Below, one piece after another: positions 52,610-61,500 of a DNA stretch of 64,000 nt (the stretch's first letter is position 1; each line of letters starts with the position of its first letter). The notes beneath the pieces were generated by a model. The model made no database searches. It saw nothing but the letters and a program-made list of their open reading frames with translations, and was not told where the DNA came from. The DNA is taken from NCBI RefSeq assembly GCF_006440735.1, contig NZ_VFUA01000006.1, forward strand, positions 58,771 through 122,770, written 5' to 3'. Source of the DNA: Mesorhizobium sp. B2-7-1. Its GTDB lineage: Bacteria; Pseudomonadota; Alphaproteobacteria; Rhizobiales; Rhizobiaceae. The translations under genes and the position numbers were made by a program.

Positions 52610-53032
52610 TCAGTTCAAGTTGATCGAACCGCCGCGGATGCGCTGTGTGCCGCTGGCATGGCTGACAATATGCGCACCGCGGATTGTAATTCGGCCGTCT
52701 TCATCCATGATGATCGTAGCCTTGCCGCAGCGCAGCTCGATCCTCTCCTTCGCGGTGATGATGACGCTCTCTCCGTCGCGAACCACTTGCGGCGCTGAAG
52801 CACCCGGCTTCACGACGCGACCGACGATTAGCGGCTTGCGCGGATCTCCCTCCTGGAACAACAGCGCTACCTCACAGCCGATCATGTCCACCGTAAGTTC
52901 ACAGAGACTTCGTGCCGGCAGCGCGGTCTCTTCCAAATTCCCAGGAAAAACCACAAGCGGCGCCTCGTCGCCGAATCCCAGAAAGGCGCCGATGACGACG
53001 CCCTGTATGCGTTCCGTGACCTTGCCCATCAC
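52610..53032 (-). CDS. DUF6484-like VgrG-associated protein
   Basis: A 140-residue protein starting MMGKVTERIQGVVIGAFLGFGDE. The first 85 residues look like an OB/gp5-type beta module (PLVVFPGNLEETALPARSLCELTVDMIGCEVALLFQEGDPRKPLIVGRV). The last 45 are beta-strand repeats (IELRCGKATIIMDEDGRITIRG) ending GGSINLN. These closely resemble the VgrG C-terminus (DEILIQTGSAKIMMKKDGTIAIEG ... GSKINQN). It sits 5 bp downstream of vgrG and is probably a small tip or adaptor protein. Named DUF6484 from memory of such neighbours. Confidence 0.75.
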   Translation of the reverse strand: MMGKVTERIQGVVIGAFLGFGDEAPLVVFPGNLEETALPARSLCELTVDMIGCEVALLFQEGDPRKPLIVGRVVKPGASAPQVVRDGESVIITAKERIELRCGKATIIMDEDGRITIRGAHIVSHASGTQRIRGGSINLN

Positions 53033-53037
53033 AGCCC

Positions 53038-55362
53038 TCAGTTCTGATTGATCTTCGAACCCTTGATGACGACGTCGCTGGACGCCTTGATGATGATCTT
53101 GCCGGATCCGTTCACCGATATGTCCTTGCCCTCGATCGCGATCGTGCCATCCTTCTTCATCATAATCTTTGCTGACCCGGTCTGGATCAGAATCTCGTCG
53201 CCGGCATCGATCACCAGCTTCTTGCCTACTTTGATCGAGCTATCTTCGCCGATGTTGATAAAACTGCCTTTCGCTATGCCCAGCGAATGGGCGCCACCCA
53301 CACTCGTGGAATCATCGGCTCCGATACTGGCGCTGCGCGCCGCGCCAACGCTGAAAGACTGAGCGCTTCCAACGGTGACACTTTGATCCGTGCCGACATT
53401 GACCGTCTGCGCCGCACCGATGTCCCAGCCGTCCGCGGCGCCGATGCTGTGGCTCTGGTTGATGCCCACGGTGACCGACCGCGATGCGCCAATCGTGTTC
53501 GCTTGCGAAGCGCCCACGGTCCTCGCTTCGGCAGCCCCCACCGTATCCACGCGCGCGATACCCACCGTGACCGTCTGGTTCAGACCCACCGTCTGCGAAT
53601 GGTTGGCGTCGATGTTTTCGGTCGAGTTGGACACGACGTGGATGGTCTCGTTCGCCTGGACGGTCAGCGAGCGGTTCGCGCCCACCGTCTCCGTGTCGTT
53701 CGACCCGATATTCGTCGTCTGGTCGACGCCGATCTTGACCGTCTTGTTGTTGCCGACATCCTCGTCGAGGTTGTGGCCGACGGAGTGCTTGGCGTCGTGG
53801 TCGATGCGGTCGGACTGGTCATGCTGCACCAGCTTGTTGCGGTCGTGCTTGACCAGCAGGTGGTGGTCCTTCTGGGCCTGGAAATTGACCAGCTCGGAGC
53901 CCGCCTTGTCCTCGAACATCAGCTCGTTGTAACCGCCGCCGCCTTTCGAGGAATTCGACTTCCAGCCCGACTGCGTGGCGTTGCCCGGCAACCCGTAGGG
54001 CGGCATCTGCGACGCGTTGTAGACGCGGCCGGTGATGATCGGCAGGTCCGGATCGCCCTCGATGAAGTCGACGATGACCTCCTGGCCGATGCGCGGGATC
54101 TGGATGAAACCCCAATTGCTGCCGGCCCAGGTCTGCGAGACGCGTACGAAGCAGGAGGAGTTCTGATCCTTCTTGCCGAGTCGGTCCCAGTGGAACTGCA
54201 CCTTCACCCGCGCATATTTGTCGGTGAAAATTTCCTCGCCCGAGGGGCCGACGACGGTCGCCGTCTGCGGGCCGCGCATGATCGGGCGCGGCGTGATGCG
54301 CGGCGGCCGGTAGGGCAGCTTGGTCGGCGACACACCGAGCACCACCTTGAAATTCTCGTTATGGGCCTCGTTCTGGGTCCGGTAACCAGGGTCGAACAGC
54401 CGGTATTCGGCGCTGACCACCAGATAGTCCTGGTTCTGGTCGTCGCGCGGGAAGCTCTCCAGGGTGAATTTGCAGCCTGAAAAAAGGCCGCGCACCGTGC
54501 CCACCGCCGTGCTGTGCTGGTGCACCGCCTGGAGTTCCTCGCGGCGGATTCCGGCGATCTTGTCGCCTCGTCCGACATCGAGATGCGCGCCGGGCTGGCG
54601 ATAATTTTCGCCGGAGGCCTCCTTGTGGGCGAAAGGCTGGGCGGATTTCGCCATCAGGTCGGCGCCGGGCTTCTCGAAATCGTAGTCCGTATGGGCATAG
54701 GCGCCCGGGCGCACCGCGCTGCCCGGAATCCATTCGGTGATGTATTCGACGTCGCGCCGCGAGCCGTGGCCCTCGAAATTGTAGAGCACCTTCTCGTAGC
54801 CGGGTGCTGGCTTCAGCTTGCTCGTAGCATCGCAGAGGACGAGCGTGTGCTTGCCCTCGTCATGCTCGAAGAAATAGAAGATGCCTTCGTGCTCGAGCAA
54901 CCGCTGCACGAAATCGAGATCGCTCTCGTCGTACTGAACGCAATATTCGCGCTGGGGATAGGACCCCTGCAGCCGCTTCTCGAATTTGGCGATGCCGTAT
55001 TTCGAGAAGATCTTCTCGACGATCTCAACCGCTGTCATGTTCTGGAAGATGCGGCAGTCGGTGGTGTTGCCGAGGAACCAGAGCCATGGCCTGACCGTCG
55101 CCTCGTAGAAGGCCAGCCGGTCCTCGATGCGGGTCAGCTTGAAATCCGACACGAGGCCGCTGAACCAGCGCTTCGGATCGGATTCGCCCTCGACCGAAAC
55201 GACGCCGCCCAGCATCTTCAGCGGATCTATGTCGCGGTTCTTCGAGACGAAGCCGGCCGTATAGGCGAAACAGCGGCTGATCTCATCGCGGCCGATGAGA
55301 TGGGTGAAGGTCAGGTCGGCGCCAGCCGGCGTCTTTACAACCGTGGCACGTTCGTTCGGCAT
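53038..55362 (-). CDS. vgrG: Type VI spike protein VgrG (TssI) with a long octad-repeat shaft
   Basis: A 774-residue spike protein. The gp27-like part (about 1-370) includes FTHLIGRDEISRCFAYTAGFVS and LLEHEGIFYFFEHDEGKHTLVL. The gp5 OB-fold follows, with DKYARVKVQFHWDRLGK and QEVIVDFIEGDPDLPIITGRVYN. From the LVKHDRNK unit to KVGKKLVI (DNA 53209-53856) there are 27 consecutive 8-residue units of the type [TSN]-[VI]-G-x5. These form a triangular beta-helix shaft, then a cap ends GSKINQN. No separate effector domain is fused. It probably carries the DUF4150 protein as its tip. First gene of a minus-strand operon. Confidence 0.96.
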   Translation of the reverse strand: MPNERATVVKTPAGADLTFTHLIGRDEISRCFAYTAGFVSKNRDIDPLKMLGGVVSVEGESDPKRWFSGLVSDFKLTRIEDRLAFYEATVRPWLWFLGNTTDCRIFQNMTAVEIVEKIFSKYGIAKFEKRLQGSYPQREYCVQYDESDLDFVQRLLEHEGIFYFFEHDEGKHTLVLCDATSKLKPAPGYEKVLYNFEGHGSRRDVEYITEWIPGSAVRPGAYAHTDYDFEKPGADLMAKSAQPFAHKEASGENYRQPGAHLDVGRGDKIAGIRREELQAVHQHSTAVGTVRGLFSGCKFTLESFPRDDQNQDYLVVSAEYRLFDPGYRTQNEAHNENFKVVLGVSPTKLPYRPPRITPRPIMRGPQTATVVGPSGEEIFTDKYARVKVQFHWDRLGKKDQNSSCFVRVSQTWAGSNWGFIQIPRIGQEVIVDFIEGDPDLPIITGRVYNASQMPPYGLPGNATQSGWKSNSSKGGGGYNELMFEDKAGSELVNFQAQKDHHLLVKHDRNKLVQHDQSDRIDHDAKHSVGHNLDEDVGNNKTVKIGVDQTTNIGSNDTETVGANRSLTVQANETIHVVSNSTENIDANHSQTVGLNQTVTVGIARVDTVGAAEARTVGASQANTIGASRSVTVGINQSHSIGAADGWDIGAAQTVNVGTDQSVTVGSAQSFSVGAARSASIGADDSTSVGGAHSLGIAKGSFINIGEDSSIKVGKKLVIDAGDEILIQTGSAKIMMKKDGTIAIEGKDISVNGSGKIIIKASSDVVIKGSKINQN
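53209..53856 (-). repeat. 27 tandem 24-bp (8-codon) degenerate repeats inside vgrG
   Basis: In the vgrG frame, the units run LVKHDRNK, LVQHDQSD, RIDHDAKH, SVGHNLDE, DVGNNKTV, KIGVDQTT and so on without a single break in phase to KVGKKLVI. That is 648 bp, exactly 27 x 24. The DNA repeats are degenerate (GTCGG/GTGGG plus Ala/Asn codons), so it is a structural protein repeat and not a recent tandem duplication. Position 3 of each unit is usually Gly and position 2 Val/Ile, as in beta-helix spike shafts. Confidence 0.9.
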
Positions 55363-55670
55363 GGGTCGTGCCCCTCCTCGACGCGGCCGCCAGTGTGATG
55401 GTTTGAAACCCCCGCTCTATTAACTGCGTCACGTTCGGGAGCGTTCGAATTCACCGCACCGTACCCCCACAACCTAGCACATGTTTGATGGAGGCCAAAT
55501 AACAGCAATGGCTAAAGCGCGCCCGAACGCCGGTGTGAAACGCTCCTCTCCCGCTCGGCTTGCAAGCTGCTAGAATACCGAAGCAATTCCGGGGAGGGCG
55601 CCTGGCGGCTTTCCGCCTGGAATTGTGCGAAAGATAAGCATTTGTTGACCAAGTTCGGCGACGCTTCCGG
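55363..55670. promoter_or_regulatory. Divergent control region between vgrG and the second FHA gene
   Basis: These 308 bp must carry promoters for the leftward vgrG operon and the rightward fha2-tssL2-tssM2 operon. No gene is supported; short open frames lack family features. The fha2 start has only a weak TTCCGG purine-poor leader, so its ribosome binding site is unclear. The palindrome-like GGCGCCTGGCGGCTTTCCGCC segment near 55598-55620 could form a hairpin in the fha2 leader. No confident -35/-10 pair was found. Confidence 0.35.
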
Positions 55671-56750
55671 ATGTTCATCTCTCTCCAGATCAGCAATGTC
55701 GACAAGGTGCCGGCCGGGACCGCCGCCAGCTATGCCGCCCGCGGCCGCAGTTTCGAGATCGGCCGCGAGAATTGCGACTGGACACTGTCCGATCCGGACA
55801 AGTTCATCTCGGGCCGGCATTGCGAGGTCCGCTACCAGGCGGGTTCGTTCTGGCTCTACGACCTTTCGCGCAACGGCACTTTCGTCAACGGTTCCAACCA
55901 GCGCATCGCCGGGCCGCATCGGTTGGTCCAGGGCGACCGGCTTTTAATCGGCCGCTACGTCGTCGGCGTTTCGATCGAAGACGAACGGGCAGCGACCGGG
56001 CATCCGCAGACCAGGACGGGGTCGACGCAGCGCGAGCTGCCGCCCTCAACCGGCCGCCCGATGGATCCCGGCCATGAGCCGTTCTTCAGTCCGGCGGAGC
56101 AGCGCCCGACCGGAGCGGCGCCCGCCTCGACATCCTCGGCCCTGCCGCCCGGTCCGGCAGCCCCGGTCAATCGGCCGGCCGAAGCGGACGCGACGCTGCG
56201 GGAGATCGCCAGGGCGGCAGGCATCGCGCCTGAATTGCTGCAGTCGCGCGATCCGCATGACGTCGCGGCCGAGATCGGCGCGGTGCTAAGGACCACGGTC
56301 GAGCAATTGTCCCTGCTGCTCAAGGCCCGCGCGGCGGCAAAGGTGCTCGCTAAGAGTGCGCACCGCACGATGATCGGCGCCGAGGACAACAACCCGCTGA
56401 AATTCGTGCCGGGCACCGACGACATATTGGAGATCATGTTCGCCAAGCGCAGGGCCGGCTATCTCGATGCTAGGCACAGCGTCGAGGATGCGTTCCGCGA
56501 CCTGAAGACGCACGAAATCGCGACCTACGCCGCCATGCAGGCCGCGCTGTCGCGGCTGCTCGACGACCTGTCGCCGGAGGCGATCGCCAAGAAAATCCCG
56601 CCCGCGTCCTTCTCGTCCAGGAAGAGCCAAGCCTGGGATGCGCTGGTCGCGACATGGCGGACGATGGAAGACAGGCACGAAAACGGCATGCTGGATGTCT
56701 TTCTCGCGTATTTCGCCGAAGCCTACGCCAAGGCCGACAAGCAGAAATAG
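55671..56750 (+). CDS. T6SS-associated FHA domain protein 2
   Basis: A 359-residue protein. The FHA domain is residues 1-100 (RSFEIGRENCDWTLSDPDKFISGRHCEVRYQ, LYDLSRNGTFVNGSNQR). A short Pro-rich linker of about 60 residues follows, then the VI_FHA C-terminal domain from about residue 165 (REIARAAGIAPELL, IGAEDNNPLKFVPGTDDILEIMF). It is shorter than FHA1 because the linker is reduced. It opens a second membrane module. The conserved Arg and Ser/His of the FHA pThr pocket (GR near 28, SGRH near 46) are visible. It should read a phosphothreonine made by the PpkA kinase at the end of the window. Confidence 0.9.
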   Translation: MFISLQISNVDKVPAGTAASYAARGRSFEIGRENCDWTLSDPDKFISGRHCEVRYQAGSFWLYDLSRNGTFVNGSNQRIAGPHRLVQGDRLLIGRYVVGVSIEDERAATGHPQTRTGSTQRELPPSTGRPMDPGHEPFFSPAEQRPTGAAPASTSSALPPGPAAPVNRPAEADATLREIARAAGIAPELLQSRDPHDVAAEIGAVLRTTVEQLSLLLKARAAAKVLAKSAHRTMIGAEDNNPLKFVPGTDDILEIMFAKRRAGYLDARHSVEDAFRDLKTHEIATYAAMQAALSRLLDDLSPEAIAKKIPPASFSSRKSQAWDALVATWRTMEDRHENGMLDVFLAYFAEAYAKADKQK

Positions 56751-57047
56751 ACGCAGGGCACGGACCGCGCCCGCCGTATGTGACGGGTCTCATAGAAGAA
56801 GCCGCCTCTTCGCGCATCTTGGCTCCCGATTTCAATCGGCGGCCCCGTTTCAATTGGGTATCCGGGCGACTAGAATGCACAGGGACGCTTGCCCGGCGGG
56901 CAAGGCGGCGGGGCTTGGGGCGTGTGCAGCAATGTCATGTTTCGGCGAGATGAGCCTTTCCATGCGGCCCGCCGCCAAGGCTCAACCTGAATCGCGTTTC
57001 TCCGGGCGAAGGCATGGTCGTCGCGCCGCGACAGCGGGTCGTCGCCG
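56751..57047 (+). other. 297-bp leader between fha2 and tssL2, with a hairpin
   Basis: No gene seen. A perfect 7-bp stem, CTTGCCC (56888-56894) with GGGCAAG (56898-56904) around a 3-base loop, lies mid-gap with no T-run after it. It may be a processing or attenuation structure or a chance GC-rich hairpin. The gap is unusually long for this island, where most genes overlap, so tssL2 may have its own promoter. Confidence 0.3.
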
Positions 57048-58574
57048 ATGAGCTCGAAAGACGATCCCACGGGACGGACGGACAAGACCGTCATCCGCGC
57101 GCCCCGGCCGAAGCAGAAGCCGCTTGCCGCTCCCGAGAGGTCGGAAGGCGCGCGGCCTGCTCCATCGTCCGCCAGGGAATCGACGGTGTTCGACCCCGGC
57201 GGCGGCCGGCAGATGCCCACCGGCTGGTCCTCCGGAACCGTGCTTTTCCAAGGGCCGACCCCGGGGGCAGAGGCCAATGCGGCGCCGGGGTTGCGGCAGG
57301 ATGCGCTGCTCGACGCCGCCGAGGGTGTGCAATACGCCGCGGCAAATCCGATCCTTGCCGCCGCGGCGCCACTGTTGATGCTCTTCGGCCAATTGCGGCT
57401 GATGCCGGTCGAACGGCAAGCCGCACCCTTGGCGGAGCATATCGCCGAAGCGATCGAGACCTTCGACCGCGCGATCGCGAAAGCCGGCATTGGTGAGGAA
57501 GACGCGAGGATCGCCAAGTTCGCGCTTTGCGAAACCGCCGACGACCTCGTCGGCAACCTGCCCTGGTCGGGCAAGGACAGCTGGCCTCAGCACAGCCTGG
57601 TGACCCAGTTCTTCCACACCCAACCGACGGGCGCCGGCTTCTACGAAGCGCTGAACAACGTCCTCGCCAGGCCGGAAGCGCATTACGACCTGCTCGAGCT
57701 GATGCATGCCTGCCTGTCGCTGGGTTTCGAGGGCCAGTATCGGGGGCTTGCGGGCGAGCGAAATACGCTCGAACGCATCCGCCGCGACGTCTACGACACG
57801 CTGCGCTACTTCAAGCCGCGCGCCGCCGAGGACATCTCGCCGCGCTGGCAAGGCATGGCGGCAGCGTTGCCGAAGCCAAGGGCGCGGCTGCCGCTCTGGG
57901 CGGTCGCGGCCGCCGCGGCGACGCTGGTGACGGCCGCCTTCTTCGGACTGCGGGTGCTGATCACCGACGAGGGCGACGCGACCGCCGGCGAATTGCTGGC
58001 GCTCAATCCGTCGACGCCCGTCACCATCGAGCGCGCCAGCGTGGCGGCGCCCACTGAGCCGGCGCAAGCCAGCCCGCTGCCGGCCGCGCCCCCGGATACC
58101 ACCCAGATCGACCGCATCCGCGCCGCGCTTGCCAAGGAGATCGCCGGCGGCGGACTGAGCGTCGGCGAGAAGGGCGAGTTCATCGTCGTCGAGATCAACA
58201 ACCAGCTTCTGTTCGCGTCCGGCCAGGCGGAGCTGAAGGCGCAGTTCAAGCCTGTCGCCGCCGAAATCGCCACGGCGCTCGACGCCGAAACCGGGCCGAT
58301 CAATATCGTCGGCCACACCGACAATGTGAAACCGAAGAAGTCGAGCACGTTCAAATCGAATTTCGATCTTTCCGTCGCGCGCGCCAAGGCCGTCCAGGCA
58401 TTGGTGGCCAAGCAATTGAAGGATCCTTCGCGGCTGAGTGCCGACGGCAAGGGCGAGGACGAACCGATCGCCGACAATGGCACGGCGGATGGCCGGGCCA
58501 AGAATCGTCGCGTCGATGTGATGATCCCGAAACAGGAGACCTTGCAGACCAGCGCGGCGGAGAGCGGCGACTGA
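57048..58574 (+). CDS. Type VI membrane-complex protein TssL, copy 2 (DotU + OmpA domain)
   Basis: A 508-residue inner-membrane protein. The N-terminal tail (1-90) is Pro/Arg-rich and carries DKTVIRAPRP with Thr14, the same residue number as the PpkA-phosphorylated Thr of Agrobacterium TssL. The DotU domain covers about 85-265 (NPILAAAAPLLMLFGQLRL, ETADDLVGNLPWSGKDSW, ACLSLGFEGQYRG). The membrane helix is at about 281-305 and the OmpA peptidoglycan-binding domain at about 385-495 (INIVGHTDNVKPKKSSTFKSNFDLSVARAK). It is clearly divergent from TssL1, so an old duplication or separate acquisition. It overlaps tssM2 by one base. Confidence 0.94.
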   Translation: MSSKDDPTGRTDKTVIRAPRPKQKPLAAPERSEGARPAPSSARESTVFDPGGGRQMPTGWSSGTVLFQGPTPGAEANAAPGLRQDALLDAAEGVQYAAANPILAAAAPLLMLFGQLRLMPVERQAAPLAEHIAEAIETFDRAIAKAGIGEEDARIAKFALCETADDLVGNLPWSGKDSWPQHSLVTQFFHTQPTGAGFYEALNNVLARPEAHYDLLELMHACLSLGFEGQYRGLAGERNTLERIRRDVYDTLRYFKPRAAEDISPRWQGMAAALPKPRARLPLWAVAAAAATLVTAAFFGLRVLITDEGDATAGELLALNPSTPVTIERASVAAPTEPAQASPLPAAPPDTTQIDRIRAALAKEIAGGGLSVGEKGEFIVVEINNQLLFASGQAELKAQFKPVAAEIATALDAETGPINIVGHTDNVKPKKSSTFKSNFDLSVARAKAVQALVAKQLKDPSRLSADGKGEDEPIADNGTADGRAKNRRVDVMIPKQETLQTSAAESGD

Positions 58575-61500
58575 TGCGCTGGCTGCTGCGGATCTTCAGC
58601 TTGGCTGCGCTCGCCGGTTTCTCGGCGACGGTCTGGTATGCCGGGCCGCTGATCCGCTTTGCCGATACGCACCCGCTTGGGCCCGTGTGGCTCAGGGCCA
58701 CGATCATCGGCGTCAGCGTTGCGGTGCTTGCCCTGTTCTACGGGCTCCGCTTCTGGCGGCGGCGCGGGGCGCAAAAGGCGCTGGAAACGGCCATCGTGCG
58801 CAGCGATGAGCGCAACGACGATTCACAGGTGCTCGAGGCGCGCATGAGCGAAGCCATCGCGACGCTGAAGCGGACGAGCGGCAAGCGCAATTTCCTCTAC
58901 GACATCCCCTGGTACATCATCATCGGCCCGCCAGGCGCCGGCAAGACGACGGCCCTGGTCAATTCCGGGCTGAAATTCCCGCTTGCCGGCTCCGGCAGCG
59001 CGCAGCCGGTGGCCGGCGTCGGCGGCACGCGGTCCTGCGACTGGTGGTTCACCGACGAGGCGGTGCTGATCGACACGGCCGGCCGCTATACGACGCAGGA
59101 GTCGGATCGCGAGCGCGACAAGGCGAGCTGGCTCGCCTTCCTGGGATTGCTCAAGAAACAGCGCACCCGGCAGCCGATCAACGGCGTCATCCTCGCCATC
59201 AGCCTTGCCGACCTGATCGGCTTCGACGACCGGCAGCTCGACGCGCATGTCACCGAGATCAGGAGCCGCCTGCGCGAGCTGCACGAGACGCTGAAGATCC
59301 AGTTCCCGGTCTATCTGCTTTTCACCAAGGCCGATCTCGTCGCCGGCTTCATGGATTATTTCGGCGATTTCGACGAGGTGCGCAGGCGCAAGGTGTGGGG
59401 CGCGACGTTCCAGACCGCCGACCGCACCAAAAACATGGCCGGCGAGGCGCCGGCTGAATTCGACGGGCTGGCGAGGCGGCTCGCCGAAGAGGTCGCCGAC
59501 CGCCTGCAGGAAGAGCCCGACCCGGTGGCGCGGATCGCGCTGTTCGGCTTCCCCGCCCAGTTCGGCGCGCTGAAGAACCGGATAAGCCAGTTTGTCGGCA
59601 GCCTGTTCGATACTTCGCGCAGTCAGGTCAATGTCAGCCTGCGCGGGCTCTATTTCTCGTCGGGCACCCAGGAAGGCACGCCCTTCGATCAGGTGCTGGG
59701 CGCGATCGGCCGCAGTTTCGGCAGTGCCTCGCAAGCGCACCTTTCCGGCGCCGGCAAGAGCTTCTTCCTGCACGACCTGCTGACCGATGTGATCTTCCCG
59801 GAATCGGGCTGGGTGTCGTTCGACAGGGCTGCCGAACGCCGCACCCGGTTCGCAAGGTTCGGTAGCCTGGCCGCGATCGCGCTGGCGGCCTTGGCGGCGC
59901 TCAGCGTGCTGGGCCTCAGCTTCTTCGCCAACAAGCAGCTGATCGCCTCCACAAGGCAAGCCATGGCGCATTATCGCGACAGCGCCGATGGCCTGCTGAA
60001 GAGCACGACGGTGACCGACGTCGACCTCGAAAACGTCATCGGTCCGCTCGACCAGTTGCGCAACCTGCCGGCCGGTTTCGAAAACGGCGACCAGGGCAAG
60101 CCGATCGAGGAGACCTTCGGGCTCAGCCAGCGGGAAAGGCTGCTGTCGGCCTCCAAGACCGCCTACCGGCAAGCGCTGGAACGGAGCTTCCGCTCGCGGC
60201 TGCTGGTGCAGGCCGAACGGACGATCCAGGCCAGGATGGCCGATCCGATCGCGCTCTACGAACCGCTCAAAATCTACCTGATGCTGGGCGGCAAAGCGCC
60301 GAAGGTCGACGACGAGTTGATCGTCTCGTGGATGAAGCAGGACTGGGAACAGAACCGCTACCCTGGCGAGAACAACCGCGAGGGCCGCGCGCAGCTCGAA
60401 AAGCATCTGCGCGCCATGCTTTCGCTCGACGACGCCTACGATCCAGTCTTCGAGCTCAACCAGCCGTTGGTCGAGGCCGCGCAGCGCTCGCTCGGACGCA
60501 TGAGCCTCGCCGACCGTGCCTCGGCGCAGATCAAGTCGGCGGTCTACGCAGCAAGGCTGCAGGACTTTTCCATCGCCGCGAAAGCCGGTCCGGAAGCGCA
60601 GCTGCTGTTCGAACGCACAGACGGCAGCGAACTCGCCGACCTTCGGGTCCCCGGCCTCTACACGCGCGCCGGGTTCAACCGCTTCTTCCTGCCGCAGCTG
60701 TCGCGCATCGCGCAGATGCTCGTCGACGACCAGTGGGTGCTCGGTGGCGGCGGCGAGCAAGGCGGCATCGACCAGGACCTGCCCAAGCTCGGTCCCGAGC
60801 TCATCGACCGCTACGGCAAGGAATTCGCCGCCGCCTGGAACGGCGTGCTCGACCAGTTGAAGCTCAAGGCGATGCTGAAGGACAAGCCGCAATATCTGGC
60901 GCTTTCAGCCGTCGCCTCGCCGGACTCGCCTCTCGCCCAGTTGTTCACGGCGATCGCCGATGAAACCGCATTGACGAGGGACGGCGCCGCCGAGGGCGAC
61001 ATCGGCACGGCGCAGCAGGACCCCGCCAGCATGGCAAAGGGCCTCGCCCGCATCGGCCTGCAGATCGCCGGCGGCAAGTCGCAAAGCCGCGCCGGCGCAA
61101 GCTCGGCTGTTGCGCCGAATGCCGGCGCGGGCGTCGAGGCGCAGTTCCGCTCGTTCCAGGCGCTGGTCGGCGGGACCGCCGGCCGCCGGCCGCTCGATGC
61201 GCTGACGCAGAACTTCCACGACATCTTCCAGAGCCTGAAGCTCGTGGCTGATGTCCCCACGCAGACCGAACGCGTCAACGCCAACCTGCAGCTGCAGATC
61301 TCGACATTGCGCGCCAATGTCTCGCGCCTGCCCAAGCCGCTGGCGCGGATGGTCAACGCGGCGGCGGACGAGTTGGAAGGCAATGTCGCCGAGGCCTCCG
61401 TCGCCAACCTCAACCAGACCCTCGATCAGACCGTGACGCGCGCCTGCGAGGAGGCGGTCAACGGCCGCTATCCCTTCACCCGCGACAGCGCGGACGAGAT

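Noticed and set aside
53209..53856. 24-bp periodic DNA considered as a CRISPR-like or minisatellite array
   Set aside because: The units are degenerate at DNA level and perfectly in phase with the vgrG reading frame; they encode a beta-helix shaft.
53038..55398. Long plus-strand frames antisense to vgrG
   Set aside because: They arise from the regular Gly/Val repeat codons of vgrG and have no ribosome binding site or homology.
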